Source: Kribbella catacumbae DSM 19601
GTDB lineage: Bacteria > Actinomycetota > Actinomycetes > Propionibacteriales > Kribbellaceae
DNA: 64,000 nt
Assembly: GCF_000372465.1 (NCBI RefSeq)
Contig: NZ_AQUZ01000030.1
Location: forward strand, 1 to 64,000
Direction: 5' to 3'
Of the stretch, positions 10,840 to 22,167 are shown piece by piece (position 1 is the first letter of the stretch; the number at the start of each line of letters is the position of its first letter). The position numbers were made by a program, and so were the translations under genes. The notes under the pieces were generated by a model. It searched no databases. It had not been told where the DNA came from and saw nothing but the letters and a program-made list of their open reading frames with translations.

Positions 10840-12150
10840 ATGACCGCCACCGACACCCTCACCTTGCTGCACACCGGCGACGCCGGATACGACGAGGCGC
10901 GCACCGTCTGGAACGCGATGGTCGACCGGTACCCGGCCGCGATCGCCCGCTGCCGCAGTACGGCGGACGTCGCCGCCGCGGTCCGGTACGCCCGGGCCAA
11001 CGACCTGGAGATCGCCGTGCGCTGCGGTGGGCACAACATCGCCGGGCTCGCCGTCCCCGAGGGCGGCCTGATGATCGACCTCACCCCGATGGGCGCGGTC
11101 GAGGTCGACCCCGACGCCAAGCTCGCCCGGGTCCAGGGCGGCGCCCTCTTGGGCGAGCTCGACCGGGAGGCGCAGAAGTACGGCCTGGCCACGACGGCCG
11201 GCAACGTCTCGCACACCGGCGTCGGCGGCCTCACTCTCGGCGGCGGCATGGGGTGGCTGGCCCGGCAGTTCGGCCTCGCCTGCGACAACGTCAACTCGTA
11301 CGAGCTGGTCACCGCCGAGGGCGACGTGGTCCGCGCCAGCAAGACCGAAAACCCCGAACTCTTCTGGGGGCTGCGCGGTGGCGGCGGCAACTTCGGCATC
11401 GTGACCGAGTTCGAGTTCCGCCTGCACCAGATCGGCACCCGCGCGATCGTCGCCGAGTTCACCTACCCCACCGACGAGGCCTTCGCCGTACTGCGAGGCT
11501 GGCGCGACCTGAACTCCACCGCCCCGCGGCAAGCGACCTTCACCGCCAACGTGTCGGGCGACCAGCTCACCGTCGGCTTCGTGTGGGTCGGCGGCCCCGG
11601 CGACTCGGACGCACTCCTCAAAGCCTTCAGGGAACTGGGCAACGCGACCAGCGAAACCGTCGAAAAGATGTCCTACCTGACCCTGCAGAGCCGGGACGAC
11701 AACGTCCAGGGCCACCGCTTCCGCCGCTACTGGAAGGGCCACTACTTCAAGTCCCTGCCCGACGACGCGATCCGGGCCCTGCTCCGCAACCCCGGCATCG
11801 GCGCGAGCCTGCAGGCGTACGGCGGCGCGATCTGCGACGTACCGGATGAGGATGCCGCGTTCAGCCACCGGGACACCCTGTTCGAGTTCGTCACCGCGAC
11901 CCGCTGGGAGGACCCGGCCGACGACCAGGAGCGGATCACCACCCTCCGCGCGTACGCCGCGACCCTCGACCAGTACGCCGGCGGCGCCTACCTGAACACG
12001 CTGAACGGGGAGAACGTCAACCGCGCCTTCCCGCCCGCCAAGCTGAGCCGTCTGACCGCCCTGAAGACCACCTGGGACCCGGCCAACGCCTTCCACCTGA
12101 ACCAGAACATCAAGCCTGCCGAGTCGTGCTTGCCGCAAGCCGGGTGGTGA
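10840..12150 (+). CDS. FAD-dependent oxidoreductase with BBE domain (berberine-bridge-like)
   Basis: 436 residues from the ATG at 10840, which follows AGAGGAG; an in-frame GTG at 10804 lacks a ribosome site. FAD_binding_4 fold with the 8-alpha-histidyl FAD attachment H65 in RCGGHNIAG and the C-terminal BBE segment NTLNGENVNRAFPPAKLSRL. The position where bicovalent members carry the second cysteine reads GNVSHTGVGG and has no Cys, so attachment is through His only. Such enzymes oxidise sugars, alcohols or amines with O2. It is divergent from a MocR regulator, suggesting control by an amine-type effector. Its stop overlaps the convergent WYL gene by 41 bases. Confidence 0.88.
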   Translation: MTATDTLTLLHTGDAGYDEARTVWNAMVDRYPAAIARCRSTADVAAAVRYARANDLEIAVRCGGHNIAGLAVPEGGLMIDLTPMGAVEVDPDAKLARVQGGALLGELDREAQKYGLATTAGNVSHTGVGGLTLGGGMGWLARQFGLACDNVNSYELVTAEGDVVRASKTENPELFWGLRGGGGNFGIVTEFEFRLHQIGTRAIVAEFTYPTDEAFAVLRGWRDLNSTAPRQATFTANVSGDQLTVGFVWVGGPGDSDALLKAFRELGNATSETVEKMSYLTLQSRDDNVQGHRFRRYWKGHYFKSLPDDAIRALLRNPGIGASLQAYGGAICDVPDEDAAFSHRDTLFEFVTATRWEDPADDQERITTLRAYAATLDQYAGGAYLNTLNGENVNRAFPPAKLSRLTALKTTWDPANAFHLNQNIKPAESCLPQAGW

Positions 12151-13057
12151 GGTCGCGGACGTGGTCGATGAGTTCGGGTGGGGACTCGACCTGGAAGTCG
12201 ATGCCCAGCATGCCGATGTAGAGGGCGAGCTCATCGAGAGAGTTCGCGCCGGTCGACAAGGTGCAGGTCGAGTCGTCGAGGGATTCGACGGTACCGACGG
12301 TGTTGGCGATGCGGTCGGTGACCTGCGCGGCCGGGGCTTGCAGGATGAAACGGGCCTGGTAGCGATAGCCGCCCGAAGCAACGCCTCGGGCCGTGTCGGC
12401 GAGATCGGGCGCTTCCCGCGGAGTGAAGCGAGGGCCGGTCGGGATGCGCGGTTCCAGGCGGTCGAGACGAAAGGTGCGCCAGTCGTCGCGATCCAGGTCC
12501 CAGGCGACCAGGTACCACCGTCGGCCGGTGTGGACGAGGCGATGCGGTTCCGTAGTACGGATTGTGGAGGTGCCGTCGTGGCTGCGGTAGTCGAAGCGCA
12601 GTCGTTGGTGATCCCGGGAGGCCGTGGCCACCGCCATCACGACCTCGGGTGACACCGAGGCACCGACTGTCGGAGTCACCGCGACCGACTGCAGCAGCCG
12701 CACCCGGTGGCGCAGCCGCGATGGCAGCACCTGCTCGAGCTTGGTCAGGGCCCGGACCGACGACTCTTCGATCCCGGCCACACTCCCGGTCGCGGCCGCC
12801 CGCAACCCGATCGCGACGGCGACCGCCTCCTCGTCATCGAGCAGCAGCGGTGGCAGTGACGCTCCCGCGCCCAGCCGATAGCCGGCCACTCCTGGCACGG
12901 CGTCGACCGGGTACCCGAGGTTGCGGAGCTTGTCGACGTCGCGCCGCACGGTCCGTACGCCGACGCCCAGCTCCTCGGCCAGCGCAGTACCGCTCCAGTC
13001 GCGCGGTGACTGCAGCAAGGAGAGCAGTTTGAGGAGTCGCGCCGAGGTTTCCAACAT
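12110..13057 (-). CDS. WYL-domain transcriptional regulator
   Basis: 315 residues. N-terminal HTH_11 (METSARLLKLLSLLQS-like start, with EELGVGVRTVRRDVDKLR as recognition region), then a central WYL domain with RRWYLVAWDLDRDDWRTFRLDR around residues 185-210, and a WCX C-terminal domain. These proteins are ligand- or nucleic-acid-responsive regulators. Divergent from the epoxide hydrolase across a 35-bp dyad, which is the probable operator. ATG at 13057. Confidence 0.9.
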   Translation of the reverse strand: MLETSARLLKLLSLLQSPRDWSGTALAEELGVGVRTVRRDVDKLRNLGYPVDAVPGVAGYRLGAGASLPPLLLDDEEAVAVAIGLRAAATGSVAGIEESSVRALTKLEQVLPSRLRHRVRLLQSVAVTPTVGASVSPEVVMAVATASRDHQRLRFDYRSHDGTSTIRTTEPHRLVHTGRRWYLVAWDLDRDDWRTFRLDRLEPRIPTGPRFTPREAPDLADTARGVASGGYRYQARFILQAPAAQVTDRIANTVGTVESLDDSTCTLSTGANSLDELALYIGMLGIDFQVESPPELIDHVRDLTTRLAASTTRQA

Positions 13058-13071
13058 GGTTTGAAGTCTGC

Positions 13072-13106
13072 CATCCAGTTAGGACAGAAAGTGTCCTAGC
13101 TGGATG
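13072..13106. promoter_or_regulatory. 35-bp near-perfect dyad, probable WYL operator
   Basis: CATCCAGTTAGGACA at 13072-13086 mirrors TGTCCTAGCTGGATG at 13092-13106 with one mismatch and a 5-base spacer. It lies 15 bp upstream of both the WYL start and the epoxide hydrolase start, so one bound dimer would control both directions. Confidence 0.75.
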
Positions 13107-13120
13107 AGAGAGTCGGAGAC

Positions 13121-14257
13121 ATGAAGCCTTTCAGCATCGACATCCCGCAGAGTCAGCTCGACGACCTCAAGAACCGGCTCGACCAGAGCCGGCTTCCCGC
13201 AGCACTGCCCGGCGACGACTGGGACACCGGCGTACCGGTCGCTTGGCTGAGCGAGCTGGTCGAGTACTGGCGGACCGGCTACGACTGGCGGGCGGCGGAG
13301 AAGCAGCTCAACGACTTCCCGCAGTTCACGACCGAGATCGACGGCCAGCTGATCCACTTCCTGCACGTGAAGTCGGCCAACCCGGATGCGCTCCCGTTGG
13401 TCCTCACGCACGGCTGGCCGGGGTCCGTCGTGGAGTTCCTGGACATCATCGGCCCGCTGACCGACCCCGCGGCGTACGGCGGGGACGCGGCGGACGCCTT
13501 CCACCTGGTGATCCCGTCACTGCCCGGGTTCGGGTTCTCCGGGCCGGTCAGCGAGAGCGGCTGGACCAGAGCGCGGATCGGCCAGACCTGGGCCAAGTTG
13601 ATGGAGCAGCTCGGCTACGACCGGTACGGCGTACAGGGCGGCGACATCGGCGGATCCGTCTCGCCGGAGGTCGCCCGGGCGGCTCGCGAGCACGTCGTCG
13701 GCGTCCACGTGAACGGTGGCCCCAACCTGCCGCCGCTGCAGATGTCGGACGAGGAGCTCGCCGCCCTGACTCCGCTGGAGCAGGACCGGATGGCGCGGGT
13801 GAAGGCGTTCATGCAGGAGGAGTTCGGCTACATCGCGATCCAGTCGACCCGGCCGCAGACGATCGGCTACGGGCTGGTCGACTCACCGGTCGGACAGCTG
13901 GCCTGGATCATGGACAAGTTCCGCGAGTGGACCCACCCGCGGACGACCCTGCCGGACGCGATCATCGACCGGGACCGGCTGCTCACCAACGTGATGCTCT
14001 ACTGGCTGACCGGTACGGCGAGCTCGGCGGCGTACGTCGGCTACGCGATGACCGAGTGGGGAGCGCAGCCGGAGAACTCGGGCGTCCCGACCGGCGTGAT
14101 CGCGTTCGCCCACGACGTCTGCATCCGCAAGTACTCCGAAGAGGCGAACACCATCACCCGCTGGACCGACGTCGACCGTGGCGGCCACTTCGCCGCCCTG
14201 GAAGAGCCGGAAATCCTCACCACCGACATCCGCGAGTTCTTCCGCGAGCTGCGCTAG
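13121..14257 (+). CDS. Epoxide hydrolase (EHN-type alpha/beta hydrolase)
   Basis: 378 residues. An N-terminal EHN segment (PFSIDIPQSQLDDLKNRL) is followed by the alpha/beta hydrolase core: oxyanion motif HGWPG at 97-101, nucleophile D175 in QGGDIGG, and base His near 358 in DRGGHFAALEEP. It opens epoxides to diols through a covalent aspartyl ester, in the cytoplasm. GGAG precedes the ATG. Controlled with the divergent WYL regulator through the dyad just upstream; followed by a strong hairpin. Confidence 0.9.
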   Translation: MKPFSIDIPQSQLDDLKNRLDQSRLPAALPGDDWDTGVPVAWLSELVEYWRTGYDWRAAEKQLNDFPQFTTEIDGQLIHFLHVKSANPDALPLVLTHGWPGSVVEFLDIIGPLTDPAAYGGDAADAFHLVIPSLPGFGFSGPVSESGWTRARIGQTWAKLMEQLGYDRYGVQGGDIGGSVSPEVARAAREHVVGVHVNGGPNLPPLQMSDEELAALTPLEQDRMARVKAFMQEEFGYIAIQSTRPQTIGYGLVDSPVGQLAWIMDKFREWTHPRTTLPDAIIDRDRLLTNVMLYWLTGTASSAAYVGYAMTEWGAQPENSGVPTGVIAFAHDVCIRKYSEEANTITRWTDVDRGGHFAALEEPEILTTDIREFFRELR

Positions 14258-14263
14258 CGGACA

Positions 14264-14300
14264 GTTGCCTAGGGCATGCGAGATGCGTGCCCTAGGCAAC
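14264..14300. terminator. Bidirectional hairpin after the epoxide hydrolase
   Basis: GTTGCCTAGGGCATGC at 14264-14279 pairs with GCGTGCCCTAGGCAAC at 14285-14300, 15 of 16 positions complementary, with a 5-base loop. It begins seven bases after the hydrolase stop and also lies 3' of minus-strand remnants. Confidence 0.75.
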
Positions 14301-14306
14301 CTGTGG

Positions 14307-14373
14307 CTACTGGCGTTCGAGGATCACGATCGGGATCTGGCGGTCCGTCTTCTTGTTCTGCTCCGTACAGCAT
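14307..14373 (-). pseudogene. Deletion remnant of a DUF385 (deazaflavin-dependent nitroreductase-like) gene
   Basis: On the minus strand a perfect ribosome site AAGGAG and an ATG (14373) are followed after about four codons by a frame reading QNKKTDRQIPIVILERQ and a stop at 14307. That end closely resembles the C terminus of DUF385 nitroreductases, which bind F420. Only the start and the end seem to survive; the body is missing and the two ends are out of frame. A dyad (ACAGAAT and ATTCTGT, about 14399-14423) upstream may be its old promoter. Short match, so moderate to low certainty. Confidence 0.4.
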
Positions 14374-14458
14374 CCAGATCTCCTTGCTTACGCGGGTAAC
14401 AGAATTCGTAACCACTATTCTGTACCCGTTGTTCCCGAGGACGGACACCGCGTCACGT

Positions 14459-15368
14459 TCAGCGCCGGGACGGCACCGGAAGGCGGGCCAGATCCGTCGC
14501 CACGACGATCTCGCCGCTGAACTCCTTGGCGGCCTCTTCGTAGAAAGGCGTCAGGTCGGTGTAGCGCTGGGAGAAGTGGGTCAGCACCAGCTTGCGGACC
14601 CCGCACTCCTGGGCGACCCGGGCCGCCTGGCGCGCGGTCAGGTGGCCGAAGTTCCTGGCCAGCTGCGCCTCCGAGGACAGGTACGTCGACTCGATCAACA
14701 GCAGGTCGGCCTGATCGGCGAGCCGGAAGACGCCTTCGCACAACCGGGTGTCCATGACGAACGCGAACCGTTGCCCCGGCCGTGGCTCGCTCACCTGCTC
14801 GATGGTGACCGTACGCCCGTCGACGACCAGCCACCCTGCCTGTTGCAGGCGACCGATGGCCGGCCCCGCTGACGCCGTACCGGTTCAGCAACTCGGGGAG
14901 CATCCGCCGGCCGTCGGGCTCGATCAGCTGGTAGCCGAAGGACTCGACCGGGTGCTCCAGGCGTCTGGCCCACAACTGGCCGAACGACCCGACCGAGAGC
15001 AGCCCTTCCTCCTCGATCGGCTCCTCCCGCAACTCGGCCCGCTCGAAGAACGAAGCGGCGTACCGAAGTCTGGTGAAGTACTCCTGGCCCGACAACGGGT
15101 AGTGCGCATGCACCGGATGCTGCACGTTGTCGAGTGACAGCCGCTGAACCACACCCGGTACGCCGAGGCAGTGGTCGCCGTGGAAATGCGTGACGCACAA
15201 CCGGGTGATCGCGGTCGCCGGGACCCCGGCGTACAGCATCTGCCGCTGGGTACCTTCGCCCGGATCGAAGAGGAAGCCTTCCGAGTCCCAGCGCAGGAAG
15301 TAGCCGTTCTGGTTCCGCTCCCGCGACGCCACCTGACTACTGGTGCCCAGCACAACCAGTTCTCGCAC
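14459..15368 (-). pseudogene. rnz: Ribonuclease Z (MBL fold), interrupted by a frameshift
   Basis: RNase Z trims tRNA 3' trailers. The first frame (GTG at 15368) holds the metal site HFHGDH at residues 61-66 and runs to LLNRYGVSG. It then continues out of frame. The correct continuation, [15 protein letters not shown] and [12 protein letters not shown] to [10 protein letters not shown], is in the next frame and ends at 14459. One extra base in the G run (C run on the plus strand, 14864-14867) explains the shift: expected three, four present. Either a real lesion or a sequencing error. The start lies five bases after the dehydratase stop, suggesting coupling. Confidence 0.82.
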
Positions 15369-15372
15369 CGCC

Positions 15373-16353
15373 TCAGGCTAGTGCAGCCACCAAGGTGCTG
15401 GAGGAGATGTTGCCGCCGCAGGACACGATGGCGACCCGCTGCCCGGCCAGCTCGGTACTGCGTACTCGCGCCGCCGCGACCGCCATCGCGGCCGACCCTT
15501 CGATCAACTGGTGCTCGGTGTCGATGACCATCCGCAAGGCGTCCTTGATCGCGTCCTCGCTGACCAGAACCCAGTCGTCGACAAGACGCCGGCACAGGTC
15601 GAACGTGATGCTGCCGGGCTCGACGCTGCCCGCAGTACCGTCGGACAGGGTTTCGCCACCCTCGATCTGGATGATCTTGCCGGCCTCGACCGACGCCGCC
15701 ATCGCCGCGTCCCGCGCAGGCGACGCGCCGTACACCTTGAGGTTCGGCCGATGCTTCTTGAGGACCGCGGCGACTCCGCTGACCAGTCCGCCGCCACCGA
15801 CGGCGACGACCACCGCGTCGAGCTTCTCGCCCGCCAGTTGCTCGAGGATCTCCACGCCGACCGTGCCCTGCCCGGCGATGATGTCCGGGTCGTTGTACGG
15901 CGAGACGTAGGTCAGCCCGTGGTCGGCGGCATACTCCCGCGCCAACGGCTCCAGTACGCCGGAGTCGGTTCCCTCCGCGCGGAGCTCCAGGCCGAACCGG
16001 CGCAGCGCGGCGACCTTGCTGGGCGAGGCGTTCTCCGGCAGGTACACGATGCCGCGGCCGCCGAGGGTGGCGAGCGCGTTGCCGACGCCGAGGGCGTGGT
16101 TACCCGTCGATGCCGTCACCACGCCTCGCTCGCGCTGCTCATCGGTCAACGTCAGGATCTTCGCCATCGACCCGCGCGCCTTGAACGAGCCGGTCCGCTG
16201 CAAATGCTCACATTTCACCAGCACCTCCGCGTCCAGTTCCTCACTGAACGCCCCAAACCGCTGCAACGGCGTAGCCGGCAAATACCGCCGCAAGCCCACC
16301 GCAACCTGCTCCGCCCTCACCGCAACCTGTGCCGGGCTTGGTCCTTCGGTCAT
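15373..16353 (-). CDS. Threonine/serine dehydratase (PLP, fold type II)
   Basis: 326 residues. The PLP Schiff-base lysine is K58 in TGSFKARG, the PLP phosphate loop is VGGGGLVSG near 175-183, and SCGGNIS is at the C terminus. The protein lacks an ACT regulatory domain, so it fits catabolic threonine/serine dehydratases or serine racemase-like members that give 2-oxobutyrate or pyruvate plus ammonia. Same strand as the RNase Z, which starts five bases later. Confidence 0.88.
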   Translation of the reverse strand: MTEGPSPAQVAVRAEQVAVGLRRYLPATPLQRFGAFSEELDAEVLVKCEHLQRTGSFKARGSMAKILTLTDEQRERGVVTASTGNHALGVGNALATLGGRGIVYLPENASPSKVAALRRFGLELRAEGTDSGVLEPLAREYAADHGLTYVSPYNDPDIIAGQGTVGVEILEQLAGEKLDAVVVAVGGGGLVSGVAAVLKKHRPNLKVYGASPARDAAMAASVEAGKIIQIEGGETLSDGTAGSVEPGSITFDLCRRLVDDWVLVSEDAIKDALRMVIDTEHQLIEGSAAMAVAAARVRSTELAGQRVAIVSCGGNISSSTLVAALA

Positions 16354-16787
16354 CCAGATCTCCTATCCGGTACGCAGGTCGACCGTCGAGCCTCCCCGCC
16401 GAGGCTATCCGGCGGTCCCGACACACAGCGATCTCTCGCAGTACCCGCCAACCGGTCCGCGTGCTCGCCACCGGCCACGGCTCCCGCCATTCCTGTCACC
16501 GACGGTCGGCGGCCCCTTCCGCGTCCACGACCGGGCCGGTCCGAGGCAGCGCGGCGTTGACCGCTGATCTTCACCCCGCCCGCAATCCCGCACCAGCCCC
16601 TGCGATCATTCGCCCCATTTCGCCCGAGTCAGCGGTTGGGGAGGATTTTCGCTGGACTCGCGGAGGGTTTTGCGCCCGGTCCGGGACATTTTCCTCCCCA
16701 GCCGGCGAGGCGGGATCGACCTTGGGCACAGGCTGGGCGTCGTTCGGCGGATTGGGTGCCTGGCCGGTGCACAAGGTGGCGGGGTGG
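16354..16787. other. 434-bp stretch with no recognised gene
   Basis: Reading frames here are open on both strands, as expected at this base composition, but none has a recognisable motif, good ribosome site or clear homology to a family I know. It separates the dehydratase from an LLM pseudogene and may hold further decayed sequence. Confidence 0.5.
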
Positions 16788-17242
16788 TCAAAGGGGGCGA
16801 AGTCGATCAGATCGGCGGCCATCTCGGCCGACGCCGCCGGCCTGGATGACTTCTGGCTGTCGGAGGACTGTTTCAAGGAGAGCGCTGTCGCGAGTGCGGT
16901 GGCCGCTTTGGCTGCCACCGAGCGGGTGCGGGTGGGGATCGCGCTGCTGCCGGTGCCACTGCGATCCGTCGCCCAGGCCGCCATGGAGCTCGCGACCATC
17001 TGATCGGCGCTGCCGGGCCGGATGCCCGCGCACGGGTCGACGCGGAGCTGGGCACCTACGGCATGCCCGGCGGGCCGGAGGTCGGTGCGGTCGGCGACGC
17101 TCGCGCCATCGCCGATCGGATGCTCGACCTGGCCGCTGCCGGGGTGACTGGCATCTCCGTCCAGCCCTGCTCCGACGAATCGGATCTCGAGGCCTTCGCC
17201 CGCTTCCTCGGCGAGGAGGTCAGACCGTTGCTGCAGAGGTAA
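16788..17242 (+). pseudogene. LLM-class flavin-dependent oxidoreductase remnant with internal deletion
   Basis: Two pieces of one luciferase-like monooxygenase survive. The N-terminal piece (to 17003) reads AAGLDDFWLSEDCFKESAVA and then TERVRVGIALLPVPLRSVA, with a stop after MELATI. The C-terminal piece, in another frame (about 17028-17242), reads ARVDAELGTYGMPG and ends EAFARFLGEEVRPLLQR. Roughly the central half of a 280-300 residue protein is gone, and no proper start is visible. Inferred to be non-functional. Confidence 0.75.
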
Positions 17243-17284
17243 GTTATAGCCTCGCTGCCGCGTAGTCAGAAGGAGTGGTGCGTA

Positions 17285-18286
17285 GTGGGAGTGGATCCGC
17301 TCTGGACCGGCTATCGGCATCGGGCCGTGGATGCAGACGGCTGGATGACCTTCTGGCGACTGGATCCGCGTGAGCAGCCGTTCGAGCTGCATGACTGGCT
17401 GGGGCGACCGGAGCGGCCGGGGCACCGGTTGTGGTCACGCGCGGCAACCCCGGCCGGAGTACGGGCTGGATGGCGTACTTCGGCGTCGTCGGTCAGCCTG
17501 GAGATCCGGGCGGCTCTGGACATCTACGCGGAGATCGCGCCCGTCGACTTCCTGGTGAACGGCGAGCTCCATGCGCGGCGTCCGGTCGAGGTCGGGGAGC
17601 AGCGGATCACGGTCGAGCTGCCACCCGGGCCGGTCGTGCTGGAGATCTGGCTGCCGCAAGGTGGCGCGATCGGCGTACGGGAGGTGTCGTTCGACGGCGA
17701 GGCCGAGGCGCAGCCGCCGACCGGTCCGCGGTGGATCACCTACGGCAGCTCGATCACCCAGTGCACGGGCGCGTACGGCCCTTCCGAGACGTGGCCGGCA
17801 CTGGTCGCGCGCCGGCACGGCTGGGAGCTGGTCGCGCTCGGGCTCGCCGGTGAGTGTCACCTCGACCCGATCGCGGCACAGACCATCCGCGATACGCCCG
17901 CGCGGATGATCTCGCTGTGCCTCGGCATCAACATCTACGGCGGCGAGACGTTCGGCGGCCGGACGCTTCCCGGTCAGGTCGAGGCGTTCATCTCGACTGT
18001 GCGCGACGGCCATCCGCACACACCGATCGTCGTGATCACCCCGCTGACCGTACCGAACCAGGAAGGCAAGCCGAACGCCCTCGGCCTGACCCTCGACGAC
18101 ATCCGCGCCTGCGTCGAGCTCGGCGCCCGCACCCTCGGCGACCCGGACCTCCAGCTGATCGACGGCCGCACGATCCTCAGCCACGAAGAAGCCCAGACCC
18201 TGTACGCCGACGACGTCCACCCCAACGCCGACGGCTACCGCCTGATCGCCGACCGCCTCGCCCCTCTCCTCACCCTCTCCCTCTAA
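17285..18286 (+). CDS. SGNH/GDSL-family hydrolase with N-terminal beta-sandwich domain
   Basis: 333 residues. The first ~145 residues look like a carbohydrate-esterase accessory beta domain; the SGNH domain starts at about 150 with WITYGSSITQC, a GDSL variant where Ser in YGSS is the nucleophile. Later blocks include GLAGECHLD, LCLGINIYGG and the catalytic DDVHPNADGY with Asp/His. Likely removes acyl groups from a sugar or other ester. No signal peptide, so cytoplasmic. Start is a GTG at 17285 with a weak ribosome site. Confidence 0.82.
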   Translation: MGVDPLWTGYRHRAVDADGWMTFWRLDPREQPFELHDWLGRPERPGHRLWSRAATPAGVRAGWRTSASSVSLEIRAALDIYAEIAPVDFLVNGELHARRPVEVGEQRITVELPPGPVVLEIWLPQGGAIGVREVSFDGEAEAQPPTGPRWITYGSSITQCTGAYGPSETWPALVARRHGWELVALGLAGECHLDPIAAQTIRDTPARMISLCLGINIYGGETFGGRTLPGQVEAFISTVRDGHPHTPIVVITPLTVPNQEGKPNALGLTLDDIRACVELGARTLGDPDLQLIDGRTILSHEEAQTLYADDVHPNADGYRLIADRLAPLLTLSL

Positions 18287-18431
18287 CCACCATCCCCAGG
18301 GGACCCGGGCGCCTGCCGCGTGTGGTGGTCCAGTAGCCGGGTAAGCAGTTGCACGAACTGGTCGTTCGGCGGGGAGCAGCGGGGCGAGCAGCTCGCTGCG
18401 GTAGATGCCTGGTTTCGGCTCTGCTGGTCAT
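18283..18431 (-). pseudogene. Possible remnant of a regulator gene divergent from the SnoaL-like gene
   Basis: An ATG at 18431 (MTSRAETR) heads the minus strand, but the piece that looks protein-like, PNDQFVQLLTRLLDHHTRQ, is in a different frame and ends in a stop overlapping the SGNH gene stop. Together with operator-like repeats upstream (18453-18513), this could be a regulator (MarR or TetR type) reduced to its two ends. The evidence is thin. Confidence 0.25.
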
Positions 18432-18452
18432 GACGCCGATCCTAGCCGGTTG

Positions 18453-18513
18453 CGTTAGTGGGACTAACGATATAAGTTTGCCTACGCCAGAAACGTTAGT
18501 CATATAAACGTTA
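18453..18513. promoter_or_regulatory. Operator-like repeats upstream of the SnoaL-like gene
   Basis: CGTTAGT at 18453-18459 and ACTAACG at 18463-18469 form a perfect dyad with a 3-base spacer. CGTTAG recurs at about 18494 and AACGTTA at about 18507, and CCAGAAAC occurs twice just downstream. The A+T-rich patch contrasts with its surroundings and is the likely promoter for the gene at 18591. Confidence 0.55.
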
Positions 18514-18590
18514 TTTCCAGAAACAGATTAGAGTCGGGGAACCCTTCCTCCCCGAGACCATCCGCACTCCAGAACGAAAGAGGATGCCCC

Positions 18591-19004
18591 ATGTCCACAG
18601 ATACGCTGATCGCGGACCGTCTCGAGATCGCCGACCTGTTCGCCCGCTTCGTGCGCCTGCTCGACGAGAAGCGGTGGGACGACGCCGGCACCGTCTTCAC
18701 CGACGATGTGGCGGTGCACTCGCCACGCGGAGGCGAACTCCACGGCATCGACAAGGTCGTCGACTTCATGCGACAGGGCGAGGTCGAGGGGCAGCAGGCG
18801 CTGCACACGACCACTGACCTGTTGGTAGACATCGACGGCGACCAGGCGGCCGCTTCGGCCTACTCGGTGGTGTACTACTACCGCGACGGCCAAGCACCTC
18901 ACTTCACAGGCGGCCTGCGAATGACCGGAACCGTGGCACGGACGCCGGCGGGCTGGCGATTCCGCGAACAGCGGATCACGCCCGCCTGGACTCGCGAGTA
19001 CTGA
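18591..19004 (+). CDS. SnoaL-like / NTF2-fold protein
   Basis: 137 residues with the usual SnoaL_4 layout: a helical start (IADRLEIADLFARFVRLLDEKRWDD), then FTDDVAVHSPRGG and strands ending GWRFREQRITPAW. These alpha+beta cone proteins include polyketide cyclases, dehydratases and ring-hydroxylating dioxygenase small subunits, so activity is undetermined. ATG with AGAGGA upstream. Preceded by a conspicuous operator region and followed by a long hairpin shared with the convergent glycyl-tRNA synthetase gene. Confidence 0.75.
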   Translation: MSTDTLIADRLEIADLFARFVRLLDEKRWDDAGTVFTDDVAVHSPRGGELHGIDKVVDFMRQGEVEGQQALHTTTDLLVDIDGDQAAASAYSVVYYYRDGQAPHFTGGLRMTGTVARTPAGWRFREQRITPAWTREY

Positions 19005-19016
19005 CCCGCACAGATT

Positions 19017-19089
19017 CCCTTACGTCCGAAGAAGTGGGCAACACGTCCCGCCTGGGCAACACGTTCCGCCAGTTCTTCGGACGCAAGGG
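19017..19089. terminator. Long hairpin with a duplicated 17-bp loop
   Basis: CCCTTACGTCCGAAGAA at 19017-19033 mirrors TTCTTCGGACGCAAGGG at 19073-19089 (16 of 17). The 39-base loop is almost entirely two copies of GGGCAACACGTYCCGCC (19036-19052 and 19054-19070). It lies between convergent genes and can act as a bidirectional terminator, though the loop duplication is unusual. Confidence 0.65.
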
Positions 19090-19122
19090 TGGATGCCCGC
19101 GCCGCAGGCGTCTCGCGCGGGG

Positions 19123-22119
<2,997 letters not shown>

Positions 22120-22167
22120 GACAACAACCTCAGGTTCGGTCGAAATGCGGGGATCGAGAGCCGCAGT

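Noticed and set aside
10840-12150. Bicovalent (His and Cys) FAD enzyme
   Set aside because: The Cys expected near residue 124 is absent (GNVSHTG), so only the His attachment is supported.
16571-17425. 284-codon minus-strand frame
   Set aside because: Runs across the LLM remnant and the start of the SGNH gene in antisense; no protein-like motif.
19036-19070. CRISPR-like repeat pair
   Set aside because: Only two copies separated by one base, inside a hairpin loop.
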